Source: Methylorubrum rhodesianum (GTDB taxonomy: Bacteria; Pseudomonadota; Alphaproteobacteria; Rhizobiales; Beijerinckiaceae). From it: DNA of 64,000 nucleotides. Position 1 is the stretch's first letter. Every line of letters starts with the position of its first letter. Shown piece by piece: positions 46,631 to 56,121 of the stretch. Location: NCBI RefSeq assembly GCF_014199985.1, contig NZ_JACHOS010000014.1, forward strand, positions 92,467 through 156,466, in the 5' to 3' direction. The translations under genes and the position numbers were made by a program. Below the pieces are notes generated by a model. It searched no databases, was not told the DNA's origin, and saw only the letters and a program-made list of their open reading frames with translations.

Positions 46631-46822
46631 TCAGCGTTTGGCCCTCCGATCCTCCGGCATCTCCGGCTTGGGATCCTTTGAAGGGTCGGGATTGTCCTCG
46701 GGTTTGACCGTGGCGCCCGGTGTGCCCTTGCCGGGATGCCCCGTCTGCTCGTCGATGTTGCCGAGCGCACCGCCCGCCTGCGTCCTGCCGGCCTCCGTGC
46801 CAGGCTTCTCCGGCTTCCTCAT
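46631..46822 (-). CDS. Small hydrophilic Pro/Lys/Glu-rich protein
   Basis: 63 aa from ATG 46822. Very polar and likely disordered (GHPGKGTPGATVKPEDNPDP). No family recognised. The short frame is supported by composition only. Confidence 0.5.
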   Translation of the reverse strand: MRKPEKPGTEAGRTQAGGALGNIDEQTGHPGKGTPGATVKPEDNPDPSKDPKPEMPEDRRAKR

Positions 46823-47097
46823 GTCGTTCTCCCGTGCGCGAAGCGAAAGCGCCCCGAGCCTTTAGAACGCGTGGAGAACCCACAAGGAGCCGCTCGATTA
46901 GCAATATGATGCAGAATTGATGGTTCCGAAGTGGTCGCGAACCGCACTGCCGGAAAAGGGGCCAGAGACATGCGCCCTTGCTGAGCGAGCCCCCAGCACC
47001 CGCGTCAACCGCATGGCTGCAGCGCCTCAGACTCCGGCAACCCCTCGCGATTGGCGGCCAGCTGCCTTATGCTGGGCGCCCGCAACAGGAGAACGCC

Positions 47098-47310
47098 ATG
47101 CACTATACCGTTCATTGGACCGCGCCATCCGGCCCCTCAAGGGAGCCGCACGCGCTCGGAGCGAGGGCCGCCGAGCGGGCCATGACCTTCGCGAGCATGG
47201 GCGCCTCGGACGTGTATGTGGAGACCACCGACGGACGGGTGTTCCGGGCACCGGCGCAGATGGCGGCCCTGGTTCAGTACGCCCAGACCGCCGACGCCGA
47301 CCAGGTCTGA
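47098..47310 (+). CDS. Small hypothetical protein
   Basis: 70 aa; AGGAGA ahead of ATG 47098. Pattern of strand, helix, strand (MHYTVHW, RAAERAMTFASMGASDVYVE). No named family; faces another small gene convergently. Confidence 0.6.
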   Translation: MHYTVHWTAPSGPSREPHALGARAAERAMTFASMGASDVYVETTDGRVFRAPAQMAALVQYAQTADADQV

Positions 47311-47354
47311 TCCGGCCGGATCGGGCCGTCCGGCCCGTCCGCGGGGCGGAGGGA

Positions 47355-47558
47355 TCAGGAGCCGACGAGCTCCCACTCGAACACGAGTTGGCGCAGCCGC
47401 GCCTGAGCGGCGCGGCGAGCCTCGTCGAAGGACCCGTAGCTCTGCGGGCCGTAGCGCCGGGGCGCTCCCTTCTCGACGATGGAGCAGACGAAGCGGCCGG
47501 GGCGCCGCCAGCACGGCCGCACATCGATGGAGTAGGGGTGGTCGGTCCGGTCAGCCAT
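47355..47558 (-). CDS. Small hypothetical protein
   Basis: 67 aa from ATG 47558 (MADRTDHPYSIDVRPCWR). Basic and Trp/Arg-rich with SFDEARRAAQARLRQLV, similar to DNA- or damage-response small proteins only in size; no function assigned. Confidence 0.55.
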   Translation of the reverse strand: MADRTDHPYSIDVRPCWRRPGRFVCSIVEKGAPRRYGPQSYGSFDEARRAAQARLRQLVFEWELVGS

Positions 47559-47699
47559 CCGGACATCGTGCCATGCCCCTCGGCCCCGACCAAGGTGCGG
47601 CAGCATCGTGAACGGCTCACATTTGCTTGCGGCCGGCTGCCTGCCCTTGACGTTTGGGATGAGTCCTCGGGATGCGCCCTCGCGGCGGAGCGGCGGGCT

Positions 47700-48008
47700 T
47701 CAGCCCTCGTCCTCGGTCTGGGAGGGGCGCAGGGAGCGCTCGACCGTCTCCAGAACCGTCTTGGCGAGCGCCGCGTCCGGATCGTCGCGGAACAGCACGT
47801 CGCGCAGCATGGCGAGGTAGCCTTCGAGGCGCTCGTCGTAATGGTCGGAATCGATCGAGCGCAGCACGCTGGCCAGGAAGCCCACCGCCATCTGGTGAGC
47901 CACCTGCTTGGCGCCGAGCTCGGCGAGGCCCTCGGCGAGGTTCGTCACCGCCGCATCGTGGCGCGCACTGACGGCGGCGAGCGCGGCGAGTTGCTGGGTC
48001 TGGTCCAT
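47700..48008 (-). CDS. Helical protein of unknown function upstream of the mnt genes
   Basis: 102 aa from ATG 48008. Largely alpha-helical (LAALAAVSARHDAAVTNLAE, KTVLETVERSLRPSQ). Downstream of mntR on the same strand, 43 bp away, so possibly in one transcript. No family recognised. Confidence 0.6.
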   Translation of the reverse strand: MDQTQQLAALAAVSARHDAAVTNLAEGLAELGAKQVAHQMAVGFLASVLRSIDSDHYDERLEGYLAMLRDVLFRDDPDAALAKTVLETVERSLRPSQTEDEG

Positions 48009-48051
48009 CGGGGTCGGGTCCTCGGAACGCGCCTGCGGTCAGGATCGCCGC

Positions 48052-48540
48052 TTACGATTTCGCGTCGGCGAAGCGGCGGAACGCCTCGAGCGTCTCGGCG
48101 CTCACATGGTGCTCGATGCCCTCCGCGTCCCGCCGCGCCGTCTCGGCACTGACGCCCACGGCGCGCAGAAAGCGCTCGACAATGCGGTGACGCTCCCGCG
48201 ACTGCTCGGCCAGAGCCTGCCCGGCCGCGGTGAGAAACACGCCGCGATAGGGCCGTTGCTGCACGAGGCCGTCCTCGGCGAGACGCTTGAGCATCTTGGC
48301 GACCGTCGGCTGAGCCACGCCGAGGCGGGCGGCGATGTCGACCTGCCGCGCCTCGCCGCCGTCGCCGATCAGGTCGGCGATCAGCTCGACGTAATCCTCC
48401 ACGAGTTCGAGACGGCGCGCCTCGCGGGCCTGCCGGAAACTCTCGACATGGACCTGCGCATCGACGAGCGGCGCATCCGTGCCCGCACGGTGCACTTTCG
48501 GTGCCGGCTTCTGCCCCATTTCTCGCGATGCATCCTGCAT
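48052..48540 (-). CDS. mntR: Manganese transport regulator MntR
   Basis: 162 aa from ATG 48540, close to the 155 aa of E. coli MntR. DtxR/MntR family: winged HTH (ELIADLIGDGGEARQVDIAA, GVAQPTVAKMLKRLAEDGLV) and a helical metal-binding/dimerization part (ERHRIVERFLRAVGVS, EGIEHHVSAETLEA). Divergent from mntH; represses it when Mn(II) is sufficient. A palindrome matching the MntR box lies in between. Confidence 0.9.
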   Translation of the reverse strand: MQDASREMGQKPAPKVHRAGTDAPLVDAQVHVESFRQAREARRLELVEDYVELIADLIGDGGEARQVDIAARLGVAQPTVAKMLKRLAEDGLVQQRPYRGVFLTAAGQALAEQSRERHRIVERFLRAVGVSAETARRDAEGIEHHVSAETLEAFRRFADAKS

Positions 48541-48758
48541 GAGGCGGCGGGCTCCTCCGTTCCCGGGCGCGACCCGGCCGGCCCGCGCACACATGATCAA
48601 CATGGTTCACGAAACGCGCGCCGCACGGGCCACGCTCCGGCGCGGGCGGCCGATCCGCCGGGTGTCACGGTTCGTTCGTGCCGACCTGTTTAACCGATGT
48701 GCACCGCGATCGGGAGCCCGGTCGCGGATCCTCTTGCTCCCAGCCTCGGCACAGCTTT

Positions 48759-48772
48759 ATAGCTAAAGCTAT
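48759..48772 (+). promoter_or_regulatory. MntR operator upstream of mntH
   Basis: ATAGCTAAAGCTAT is an ATAGC-N4-GCTAT palindrome, matching the core of the enterobacterial MntR box (AACATAGCNNNNGCTATGTT). Located in the shared mntR/mntH intergenic region, 119 bp before mntH. Confidence 0.6.
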
Positions 48773-48890
48773 ATGGCCGTATCGTCCCGACCGGCGCGAG
48801 GGGGCGGAAGCTCCTCGCGCGCCGCACCGCCCGTCGGCCCTCCGGCCGGAGCGACGGACCGGAGGGTGGGAAACGAGCGCCTCGACACGA

Positions 48891-50237
48891 ATGGAAGCGG
48901 TGATGGATCAGGTTCGGCCGGCACCGCCCGGACAGACCTTCGCGGAGCCGAGCCTCGGCGCGCTCAACGGCAGCGTGCCGGTGCGGGCGGGCGGCTCCTG
49001 GCTGTGGCGGCTCTTCGCCTTCCTCGGGCCGGGCTACATGGTCTCGGTCGGCTACATGGACCCCGGCAACTGGGCCACCGACATCGCCGGCGGCGCCCAG
49101 TTCGGCTACACGCTGCTCTCCGTCATCCTGCTCTCGAACCTGATGGCCATCGTGCTGCAGGCGCTGGCGGCGCGGCTCGGCATCGCCACCGGCCTCGATC
49201 TCGCCCAGGCCTGCCGCGAGCGGACCTCGCGGCCCGTCTCCATCGCCCTGTGGCTGATCTGCGAGGCGGCGATCATCGCCTGCGACCTCGCCGAGGTGAT
49301 CGGCACCGCGATCGCCCTCAAGCTGCTGTTCGGCATCCCGCTGACCCTCGGCGCGATCATCACCGCGCTCGACGTCTTCGTGGTGCTGCTGCTCCTGCGA
49401 CGGGGTTTCCGGGCGCTCGAGGCCTTCGTGATCGGGCTTCTGACAATCATCTTCGTCTGTTTCGCCATCCAGATCGCGATGGCCGCGCCGCCGGTCCAGG
49501 CGGTGCTCGGCGGCTTCGTGCCCTCGAGAGAGATCGTGACCAACCCGGCCGCGCTCTACATCGCCATCGGCATCATCGGCGCGACCGTGATGCCGCACAA
49601 CCTCTACCTGCACTCCTCGATCGTGCAGACGCGGGCCTATCCCCGGACCGATGAGGGCCGGCGCGAGGCCCTGCGCTTCGCCGTCGCCGACTCGACCATC
49701 GCGCTGATGCTCGCCCTGTTCGTCAACGCCGCGATCCTGATCCTGGCGGCGGCGGTGTTCCACGCGGGCGGGCGCACCGAGGTGGAGGAGATCGAGCAGG
49801 CCTACGAGTTGCTCTCGCCGCTGCTCGGCGTCGGCGTCGCCTCGACCCTGTTCGCCGTGGCGCTGCTGGCCTCCGGCCTCAACTCCACGGTGACCGCGAC
49901 GCTCGCCGGCCAGATCGTGATGGAGGGCTTCCTGCGGCTGCGCCTGCCGCCCTTCGCCCGGCGGCTGGTGACGCGGGGCATCGCCATCGTTCCCGTGGTG
50001 GTCGTCACCGCGCTCTACGGCGAGCAGGGCACCGCCCGGCTCCTCGTGCTGAGCCAGGTCGTGCTGTCGATGCAGTTGCCCTTCGCGGTGATCCCGCTGG
50101 TGCGCTTCGTCTCGGACCGGGGGCTGATGGGCGCCTTCGTGATTCCCGGCTGGCTGAAAGCTCTATCCTGGACCATCGCCGGCATCATCGTGGTGCTGAA
50201 CGTGAAGCTGTTGGTCGATACGCTTACAGGGGCGTGA
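48891..50237 (+). CDS. mntH: Nramp-family manganese/divalent metal transporter
   Basis: 448 aa (ATG 48891; ATG 48903 also possible). Eleven predicted transmembrane segments, with the Nramp signatures YMDPGNWATDI (TM1) and VMPHNLYLHSS (TM6). Proton-coupled Mn(II) uptake. Divergent from mntR. Confidence 0.92.
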   Translation: MEAVMDQVRPAPPGQTFAEPSLGALNGSVPVRAGGSWLWRLFAFLGPGYMVSVGYMDPGNWATDIAGGAQFGYTLLSVILLSNLMAIVLQALAARLGIATGLDLAQACRERTSRPVSIALWLICEAAIIACDLAEVIGTAIALKLLFGIPLTLGAIITALDVFVVLLLLRRGFRALEAFVIGLLTIIFVCFAIQIAMAAPPVQAVLGGFVPSREIVTNPAALYIAIGIIGATVMPHNLYLHSSIVQTRAYPRTDEGRREALRFAVADSTIALMLALFVNAAILILAAAVFHAGGRTEVEEIEQAYELLSPLLGVGVASTLFAVALLASGLNSTVTATLAGQIVMEGFLRLRLPPFARRLVTRGIAIVPVVVVTALYGEQGTARLLVLSQVVLSMQLPFAVIPLVRFVSDRGLMGAFVIPGWLKALSWTIAGIIVVLNVKLLVDTLTGA

Positions 50238-50247
50238 CGGCCGCGCC

Positions 50248-51141
50248 TCATGCCTCGGCGGCGCGGAGGTGCATCACGAAGTCCTGCGCGAAGGGCGGGA
50301 GCCCAGCGAGATCGCGCAGGCAGAGCTTGAGGTCGCGCGCGGCCCAGGGATCTTCGAGCGGAACGAGGGCGATCCCCATTGTCCGCCATGCCCGCCGCGC
50401 GGTGGTCTCCGGTACGATGCCAAGGCCGACGCCGCATTCCACGAGACGGCAGACCGCGTCGAAGCTGCGCAGCTGCACCCGCAACCGCATCGGCCGGCCG
50501 ATGCGGGAGGCCTTGCCGGCGAGGAAACGCGTGAGCGCGCTCGGCCGGTCCAGTCCGACGAGGTCGTGCTCCAGCACCTCGGCGAAGCCGACGCTCTTGC
50601 GTCGAGCGAGCGCATGGCCCGTCGCGACCACGACGACAAAGCGGTCGTGGCGGAACGGGAAGGTCTGGAGCGTGCCGGTGTCGACGGTGCCCGCGACAAT
50701 GCCGAGATCGGCCGCCCCGTCGGCCACCATCCCGACGATCTCGTCGGAGGTGCGCTCCTCGATATCGACGCTGACGCCGGTGTGGAGCGCCAGATAGGCG
50801 GAGAGCGCCTCGGGCAGGAATTCGGTGAGCGCGTTCGTGTTCGAAAGAACCCGGATCTGGCCCACGGCGCCGCCGGCGAACACGGAAAGATCGCCCTGCA
50901 GCCGCTCGATCTGGCCGAGGATCTCGCGGGCATGGGCCAGCAGGGCGCGGCCGGCGGGCGTCGGCGTCACCCCCTGGCGCCCGCGCAAGAGCAGTGCGGC
51001 GCCGAGGGAGTCCTCCATCGCCCGAACCCGCGCAGAGGCGGCGGCCAGGGCGAGGTTCGCCCGCTCCGCCCCGTGGGTGATCGAGCCCGCCTCCACCACG
51101 TGCCGGAACAGGTTCAGGTCGACGAGATCGAAGCGCATCAT
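50248..51141 (-). CDS. LysR-family regulator of the adjacent anion transporter
   Basis: 297 aa (ATG 51141 or 51138). N-terminal HTH (DLNLFRHVVEAGSITHGAER, ASARVRAMEDSLGAALL) and LysR effector-binding domain. Divergent from the transporter at 51314, with a 172-bp shared region, the usual arrangement for a regulator and its target. Confidence 0.85.
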   Translation of the reverse strand: MMRFDLVDLNLFRHVVEAGSITHGAERANLALAAASARVRAMEDSLGAALLLRGRQGVTPTPAGRALLAHAREILGQIERLQGDLSVFAGGAVGQIRVLSNTNALTEFLPEALSAYLALHTGVSVDIEERTSDEIVGMVADGAADLGIVAGTVDTGTLQTFPFRHDRFVVVVATGHALARRKSVGFAEVLEHDLVGLDRPSALTRFLAGKASRIGRPMRLRVQLRSFDAVCRLVECGVGLGIVPETTARRAWRTMGIALVPLEDPWAARDLKLCLRDLAGLPPFAQDFVMHLRAAEA

Positions 51142-51313
51142 CGGTTGGCTTTCGGCCGCTCGGCCACCCCGGCATTCGCGCCGGTTGGAGGCAGTGGCAG
51201 CAGGATCTCCTATCACGACAGCGTGATGCCGGCATCAGCCTTCGCGCGTGGCGAAGGCACCCACCACGAAAGCCGAATTGCGAACGGTTCCAATTCGCAG
51301 TTGAACCGCGCCC

Positions 51314-52639
51314 ATGGGAGCCGCAGCGGCCAGCATTTTCGCAGGACAGGGCACGGTCGTCGCGGCGGGCGGCCTGCTCGTGCTGTGCATGGGACTCTGG
51401 GCGACCGGCCTCGTCGCCGAGATCGTCACCGCGCTGATGTTCTTCGCGCTGGCCATGCTGCTCAAGCTCGCCCCGGCGCAGACGGTGTTTTCGGGTTTCG
51501 CCTCCTCCGCCTTCTGGCTGGTGACGAGCGGCATGGTGGTGGGTCTCGCCATGAACCGCACGGGGCTGGGGGACCGGCTCGCCCGGATGCTGGCGGCGCG
51601 GCTGCCCGCCTCCTATCCCGGCTTCATCGCCGGACTCGTCGCCTTCTCCTTCGCGCTCGCCTTCGTGATGCCGTCCAATCTCGGGCGCATCGCCCTGATG
51701 GTGCCGGTGGTGATCGCGCTGTGCGACGCCTTCGGGCTCGAGCCGGAGCGCCCGGGCCGGACGGGGGCGCTGCTCGCCTTCGGCATCGCCACGCCGATGC
51801 TCTCGGCGGCGATCCTGCCCGCCAACGTGCCCAACCTCGTCATGGCCGGCACCGCCGAGACGCTGTTTGGAATCCACCTCAACTACCTGCCCTATCTGTT
51901 TCTGCACGCACCCGTTCTCGGCCTCGTGAAGGGCGCGCTGCTGGTGGCCTGCACGATGCTGATCTTCCCCGATCGCCTCGACGGAACCCGGCCGGACCTC
52001 GCCCCGCTACCGCCGCCCTCGGGTGCGGAGCGGCGCCTGTCGGTGATCCTCGCGGTGATGCTGGCCCTTTGGCTGAGCGACGGCTGGCACGGTATCCCCC
52101 CCGCCTGGATCGGCCTCGCGGCCGCGGTGATCTGCCTGCTGCCGGGCATCGGCGTCCTGTCGTCGGCGAGTTTCGCTGAGATCCCGCTGCGGACCTGCTT
52201 CTACGTCGCCGCCCTGTTCGGGCTGACGGCAGTGGTCAACGAGACCGGACTCGGGGCCGATCTCGGCCACGCGCTCCTCACGGTCGCGCCGCTCGAGCCG
52301 GGTGCGCCCGCCAAGAACTTCGCGACCCTGACCGGCCTGTCGATCGGCTTCCTGTTCACCACCACCGCCAACGGCGCGCCCGCTCTCTACACGGCGCTGG
52401 CGGACGAGTTCGCGCGGGCGAGCGGCTTCGACCTGATGAGCGTCCTGATGGTCCAGGTGGTCGGCTACTCGACGCTGTTCCTGCCCTACCAAGCGCCCCC
52501 CATCATCATGACGATGGATCTCGGCCGCCTGTCGCTGGCCGACGCCACCCGGCTCACCCTCGCCACGGGCGTCGCATCGCTCCTTGTCGCGACCCCTCTT
52601 GCCTATCTCTGGTTTCGGCTGATCGGGCGGCTCGCGTGA
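51314..52639 (+). CDS. DASS/SLC13-type anion transporter
   Basis: 441 aa with 11-12 hydrophobic segments. Family features include FALAMLLKLAPAQTVFSGFA near the N-terminus and VNETGLGADLGHAL / TANGAPALYTALADEF in the two Asn/Thr-rich transport loops. Such carriers move dicarboxylates or sulfate with Na+ or H+. Substrate unknown. Confidence 0.8.
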   Translation: MGAAAASIFAGQGTVVAAGGLLVLCMGLWATGLVAEIVTALMFFALAMLLKLAPAQTVFSGFASSAFWLVTSGMVVGLAMNRTGLGDRLARMLAARLPASYPGFIAGLVAFSFALAFVMPSNLGRIALMVPVVIALCDAFGLEPERPGRTGALLAFGIATPMLSAAILPANVPNLVMAGTAETLFGIHLNYLPYLFLHAPVLGLVKGALLVACTMLIFPDRLDGTRPDLAPLPPPSGAERRLSVILAVMLALWLSDGWHGIPPAWIGLAAAVICLLPGIGVLSSASFAEIPLRTCFYVAALFGLTAVVNETGLGADLGHALLTVAPLEPGAPAKNFATLTGLSIGFLFTTTANGAPALYTALADEFARASGFDLMSVLMVQVVGYSTLFLPYQAPPIIMTMDLGRLSLADATRLTLATGVASLLVATPLAYLWFRLIGRLA

Positions 52640-52779
52640 GGAAAGCCCATGAGACAGATCCGCGCGATCGTCAGCTTGACCAATGCTGCGCTGCAGCATC
52701 GGCATTGCCGGCCGGAGGCGGGCGCCCTAACCCTTCCCTGGAATTTATCCAGTCTTCGACGCGAGGATCGTGAGCCGCG

Positions 52780-53181
52780 ATGAACCCTACCGTCAGACCC
52801 ACGGTCGCCCAGCCGCTCTCGCCCCATCTCCAGATCTACCGCTGGACATGGACCATGGCGATGTCGGTGTTCCACCGCATCACCGGCACGGCGCTCTACG
52901 GCGGCACCTTCCTCGTCGTGGTGTGGCTCGTGGCGCTCGCCTCCGGCCCGCGCGCCTACGACACGGTGGCGTGGTTCTTCGGCTCGCTGATCGGGCGCGC
53001 CATCCTGTTCGCCTACACCTGGGTGCTGATGCACCACATGCTCGGCGGCATCCGCCACTTCATCTGGGATGCCGGCTACGGCTTCGACCGTGACCGCCGC
53101 CTCGGGCTCGCTCGCGCCACGCTGATCGGCTCCATCACCCTGACCGTCGTGATCTGGGCGATCGCCCTGCTCGTGCGCTGA
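52780..53181 (+). CDS. sdhC: Succinate dehydrogenase cytochrome b556 subunit
   Basis: 133 aa with three transmembrane helices. SPHLQIYRW, SVFHRITGTALY and HHMLGGIRHFIWD are the conserved SdhC motifs; His in the last binds haem b. Anchors the complex at the inner membrane with SdhD. First gene of the sdhCDA(B) cluster. Confidence 0.93.
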   Translation: MNPTVRPTVAQPLSPHLQIYRWTWTMAMSVFHRITGTALYGGTFLVVVWLVALASGPRAYDTVAWFFGSLIGRAILFAYTWVLMHHMLGGIRHFIWDAGYGFDRDRRLGLARATLIGSITLTVVIWAIALLVR

Positions 53182-53192
53182 GAGGCTCGCCC

Positions 53193-53612
53193 ATGTCCCA
53201 GGTCGACAACCGCCAGAACACCGCGCTCTCGATGCGCACGCCGCGCGCCCGGGTGAAGGGGCTGGGCGCCTCCGGCCACGGCGCCGGCCATTTCTGGCTG
53301 CAGCGCCTGACCGGCGCGTCGAACGCGCTCCTGATGCTCGCCTTCGTCGTCATCATCGCCCTGATGGCCGGGCGGACCTATCCGCAGGCGGTCGCGCTGG
53401 TGTCGCACCCGCTCGTTTCGATCATCCTGATCCTCGCCGTGGTCTCGGTGACGATCCACATGCGTCTGGGGATGCAGACGGTCATCGAGGACTACGTGCA
53501 CAGCCACGGCCTCAAGTTCGCGGCGCTCATCGCCAACACCTTCTACGCGGTCGCGGTGGCCGCCGCCTGCCTCTACGCGATCATCCGCGTGAGCCTGGGC
53601 GGCCTCGCCTGA
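53193..53612 (+). CDS. sdhD: Succinate dehydrogenase membrane anchor subunit
   Basis: 139 aa with three hydrophobic helices. HFWLQRLTGASNALLMLAF matches the SdhD quinone-site region, and HMRLGMQTVIEDYVHSHG the second helix with the haem-ligand His. 11 bp after sdhC. Confidence 0.92.
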   Translation: MSQVDNRQNTALSMRTPRARVKGLGASGHGAGHFWLQRLTGASNALLMLAFVVIIALMAGRTYPQAVALVSHPLVSIILILAVVSVTIHMRLGMQTVIEDYVHSHGLKFAALIANTFYAVAVAAACLYAIIRVSLGGLA

Positions 53613-53643
53613 TCGCCGCACGGAAACCGAGGATTCACCGCTC

Positions 53644-55461
53644 ATGGCTTCCAACGGAACGAACGGCGGCGCCCCCGCCTACGCCATCATCGACCACACC
53701 TTCGACGTGGTGATCGTCGGCGCCGGCGGCGCGGGCCTGCGCGCCACGGTCGGCTGCTCCCAGGCGGGCCTGCGCACGGCCTGCATCACCAAAGTGTTCC
53801 CGACCCGCTCGCACACCGTGGCGGCCCAGGGCGGCATTTCCGCCTCGCTCGGCAATATGGGCCCGGACGACTGGCGCTGGCACATGTACGACACCGTGAA
53901 GGGGTCCGACTGGCTCGGCGACCAGGACGCGATCGAGTACCTCGTGCGCAACGCGCCCGCCGCCGTGTACGAGTTGGAGCACTGGGGCGTCCCGTTCTCG
54001 CGAACCGAGGAAGGGAAGATCTACCAGCGGCCCTTCGGCGGCATGACCACCGATTACGGCAAGGGCACCGCGCAGCGCACCTGCGCCGCGGCCGACCGCA
54101 CGGGGCATGCCATGCTCCACACCCTCTACGGGCAGGCGGTGAAGAACAAGACCCAGTTCTTCATCGAGTACTTCGCTCTCGACCTCATCATGGACGAGGA
54201 GGGCCGCTGCCGCGGCGTCATCGCCATCGATCAGGCCACCGGGGAGATCCACCGCTTCCGCGCCCAGCAGACGATCCTCGCCACCGGCGGCTACGGCCGC
54301 GCCTACTTCTCCGCGACCTCGGCCCATACCTGCACCGGCGACGGCAACGCCATGGTGCTGCGCGCCGGCCTGCCGCTGCAGGACATGGAATTCGTGCAGT
54401 TCCACCCGACCGGCATCTACGGCGCCGGCTGCCTCATCACCGAGGGCGCCCGCGGCGAGGGCGGCTACCTGACGAACTCCGAGGGCGAGCGCTTCATGGA
54501 GCGCTACGCGCCCTCCGCCAAGGACCTCGCCTCGCGCGACGTGGTCTCGCGCTCGATGACCATGGAGATCCGCGACGGCCGCGGCGTGGGCAAGGATAAG
54601 GACCACATCTTCCTGCACCTCGACCACCTCGACCCGAAGATCCTGCACGAGCGCCTACCCGGCATCTCGGAGAGCGCGAAGATCTTCGCGGGCGTGGACG
54701 TGACCAAGGAGCCGATCCCGGTCCTGCCCACCGTCCACTACAACATGGGCGGCATCCCGACGAACTTCCACGGCGAGGTTCTGACCCTCAAGAACGGCGA
54801 TCCCGACACGGTGGTGCCGGGCCTGATGGCGCTCGGCGAGGCGGCCTGCGTCTCGGTCCACGGCGCCAACCGCCTCGGCTCGAACTCGCTGATCGACCTC
54901 GTGGTGTTCGGCCGCGCCGCCGGCCTGCGCTGCGCCGACATCGTCGAACCGAACGCCCGCCAGCCGGAGCTGCCGAAGGACTCCGCCGACAAGGCGCTCT
55001 CGCGCCTCGACCGCTTCCGCTACGCCGACGGCTCCACTCCGACCGCGCAGCTTCGCGACCGGATGCAGCGGACGATGCAGAACAACTGCGCCGTCTTCCG
55101 CACCGGCGAGGTGCTGGAGGAGGGCAAGGGTCTGATCCACGAGGTCTGGCGCGGCGTCTCCGACATCGCGGTCACCGACCGTTCGCTGGTGTGGAACACC
55201 GACCTGCTCGAGACGCTCGAGTTCGACAACCTGATCGGTCAGGCGGTCGTGACCATGGAATCGGCGGTCAATCGCAAGGAGAGCCGCGGGGCGCATGCCC
55301 GCGAGGACTTCCCCGACCGCGACGACAAGGAGTGGATGAAGCACACCCTGGCGTGGCTCGACCAGTCCAAGCACGGCGTCGAGATCGATTACCGGCCGGT
55401 CCACACCTACACGATGTCGAACGACATCCAGTACATCGAACCGAAGGCGCGGGTGTATTGA
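53644..55461 (+). CDS. sdhA: Succinate dehydrogenase flavoprotein subunit
   Basis: 605 aa. FAD motif VVIVGAGGAGLRA (about 22-34), covalent-FAD His in RSHTVAAQGGIS, and substrate-site FHPTGIYGAGCLITEGARGE. Catalyses succinate to fumarate in the TCA cycle and feeds ubiquinone. Unusually, sdhB does not follow directly: a toxin-antitoxin pair and a secreted-type gene lie between. Confidence 0.96.
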   Translation: MASNGTNGGAPAYAIIDHTFDVVIVGAGGAGLRATVGCSQAGLRTACITKVFPTRSHTVAAQGGISASLGNMGPDDWRWHMYDTVKGSDWLGDQDAIEYLVRNAPAAVYELEHWGVPFSRTEEGKIYQRPFGGMTTDYGKGTAQRTCAAADRTGHAMLHTLYGQAVKNKTQFFIEYFALDLIMDEEGRCRGVIAIDQATGEIHRFRAQQTILATGGYGRAYFSATSAHTCTGDGNAMVLRAGLPLQDMEFVQFHPTGIYGAGCLITEGARGEGGYLTNSEGERFMERYAPSAKDLASRDVVSRSMTMEIRDGRGVGKDKDHIFLHLDHLDPKILHERLPGISESAKIFAGVDVTKEPIPVLPTVHYNMGGIPTNFHGEVLTLKNGDPDTVVPGLMALGEAACVSVHGANRLGSNSLIDLVVFGRAAGLRCADIVEPNARQPELPKDSADKALSRLDRFRYADGSTPTAQLRDRMQRTMQNNCAVFRTGEVLEEGKGLIHEVWRGVSDIAVTDRSLVWNTDLLETLEFDNLIGQAVVTMESAVNRKESRGAHAREDFPDRDDKEWMKHTLAWLDQSKHGVEIDYRPVHTYTMSNDIQYIEPKARVY

Positions 55462-55510
55462 TCCAGGCCGGGCAACGGAAAGGTCCGCGGCCATCCGGAG
55501 TAACGATCCC

Positions 55511-55756
55511 ATGACACGGAGCTTCAAGGGGTTTCCACGGATCACGGTCAATCCCGCGGTGATGGGCGGCAAGCCCTGCATCCGCGGGATGCGCGTGACC
55601 GTCGGCATGATCCTCGGCAATCTCGGTGGAGGAGCGAGCATCGAGGAATTGCTTCAGGGATATCCCTACCTCGAACGGGAGGATGTTCTCGAAGCGATGC
55701 GATACGGCGCATGGCTCGCCCAATCGCGCGAACTCGAACTCGAATCCGCCGCGTGA
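55511..55756 (+). CDS. DUF433 antitoxin-like protein
   Basis: 81 aa, with PRITVNPAVMGGKPCIRGMR and SIEELLQGYPYLEREDVLEA, a winged-helix-like VapB-type pattern of DUF433. The GTGA overlap couples it to a DUF5615 gene. Probable antitoxin and autorepressor. 49 bp after the sdhA stop. Confidence 0.8.
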   Translation: MTRSFKGFPRITVNPAVMGGKPCIRGMRVTVGMILGNLGGGASIEELLQGYPYLEREDVLEAMRYGAWLAQSRELELESAA

Positions 55757-56118
55757 GGATCGTGATCGACATGAACCTTTCGGCGGATTGGGTAACCTAT
55801 CTGCTGGGATTGGGTCACGATGCCGTCCACTGGTCGAGCGTCGGTCCACAGGACGCGCCCGACGAGGACATCGCCGAGTGGGCCCGCGCCGAGGATCGCA
55901 CGATCCTGACCAACGACCTCGATTTCGGAACGCTGCTCGTGAGTACCGGAGCCTCGAAGCCGAGCGTCGTCCAACTTCGGACGGACATCACCCTGTCCAG
56001 CCATGTCGGGCCGCTCGTCGCGCAGGCCATCGCCCGCATGGAGGACGAACTTGCCGACGGCGCACTCTTGACGGTCGAGACGGGCCGCTTGCGGCTTCGT
56101 TCGCTCGCGGACGATTAG
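55753..56118 (+). CDS. DUF5615 PIN-like toxin
   Basis: 121 aa with a GTG start inside the antitoxin's GTGA. PIN-like acidic pattern: IVIDMNLSADWV, DEDIAEWARAEDRTILTNDLDFG. DUF5615 proteins are predicted RNases and usual partners of DUF433. The pair interrupts the sdh operon between sdhA and sdhB. Confidence 0.78.
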   Translation: MRIVIDMNLSADWVTYLLGLGHDAVHWSSVGPQDAPDEDIAEWARAEDRTILTNDLDFGTLLVSTGASKPSVVQLRTDITLSSHVGPLVAQAIARMEDELADGALLTVETGRLRLRSLADD

Positions 56119-56121
56119 ACG

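Noticed and set aside
48541..48890. Manganese riboswitch (yybP-ykoY) upstream of mntH
   Set aside because: No recognisable conserved core was seen; the MntR palindrome explains regulation more simply.
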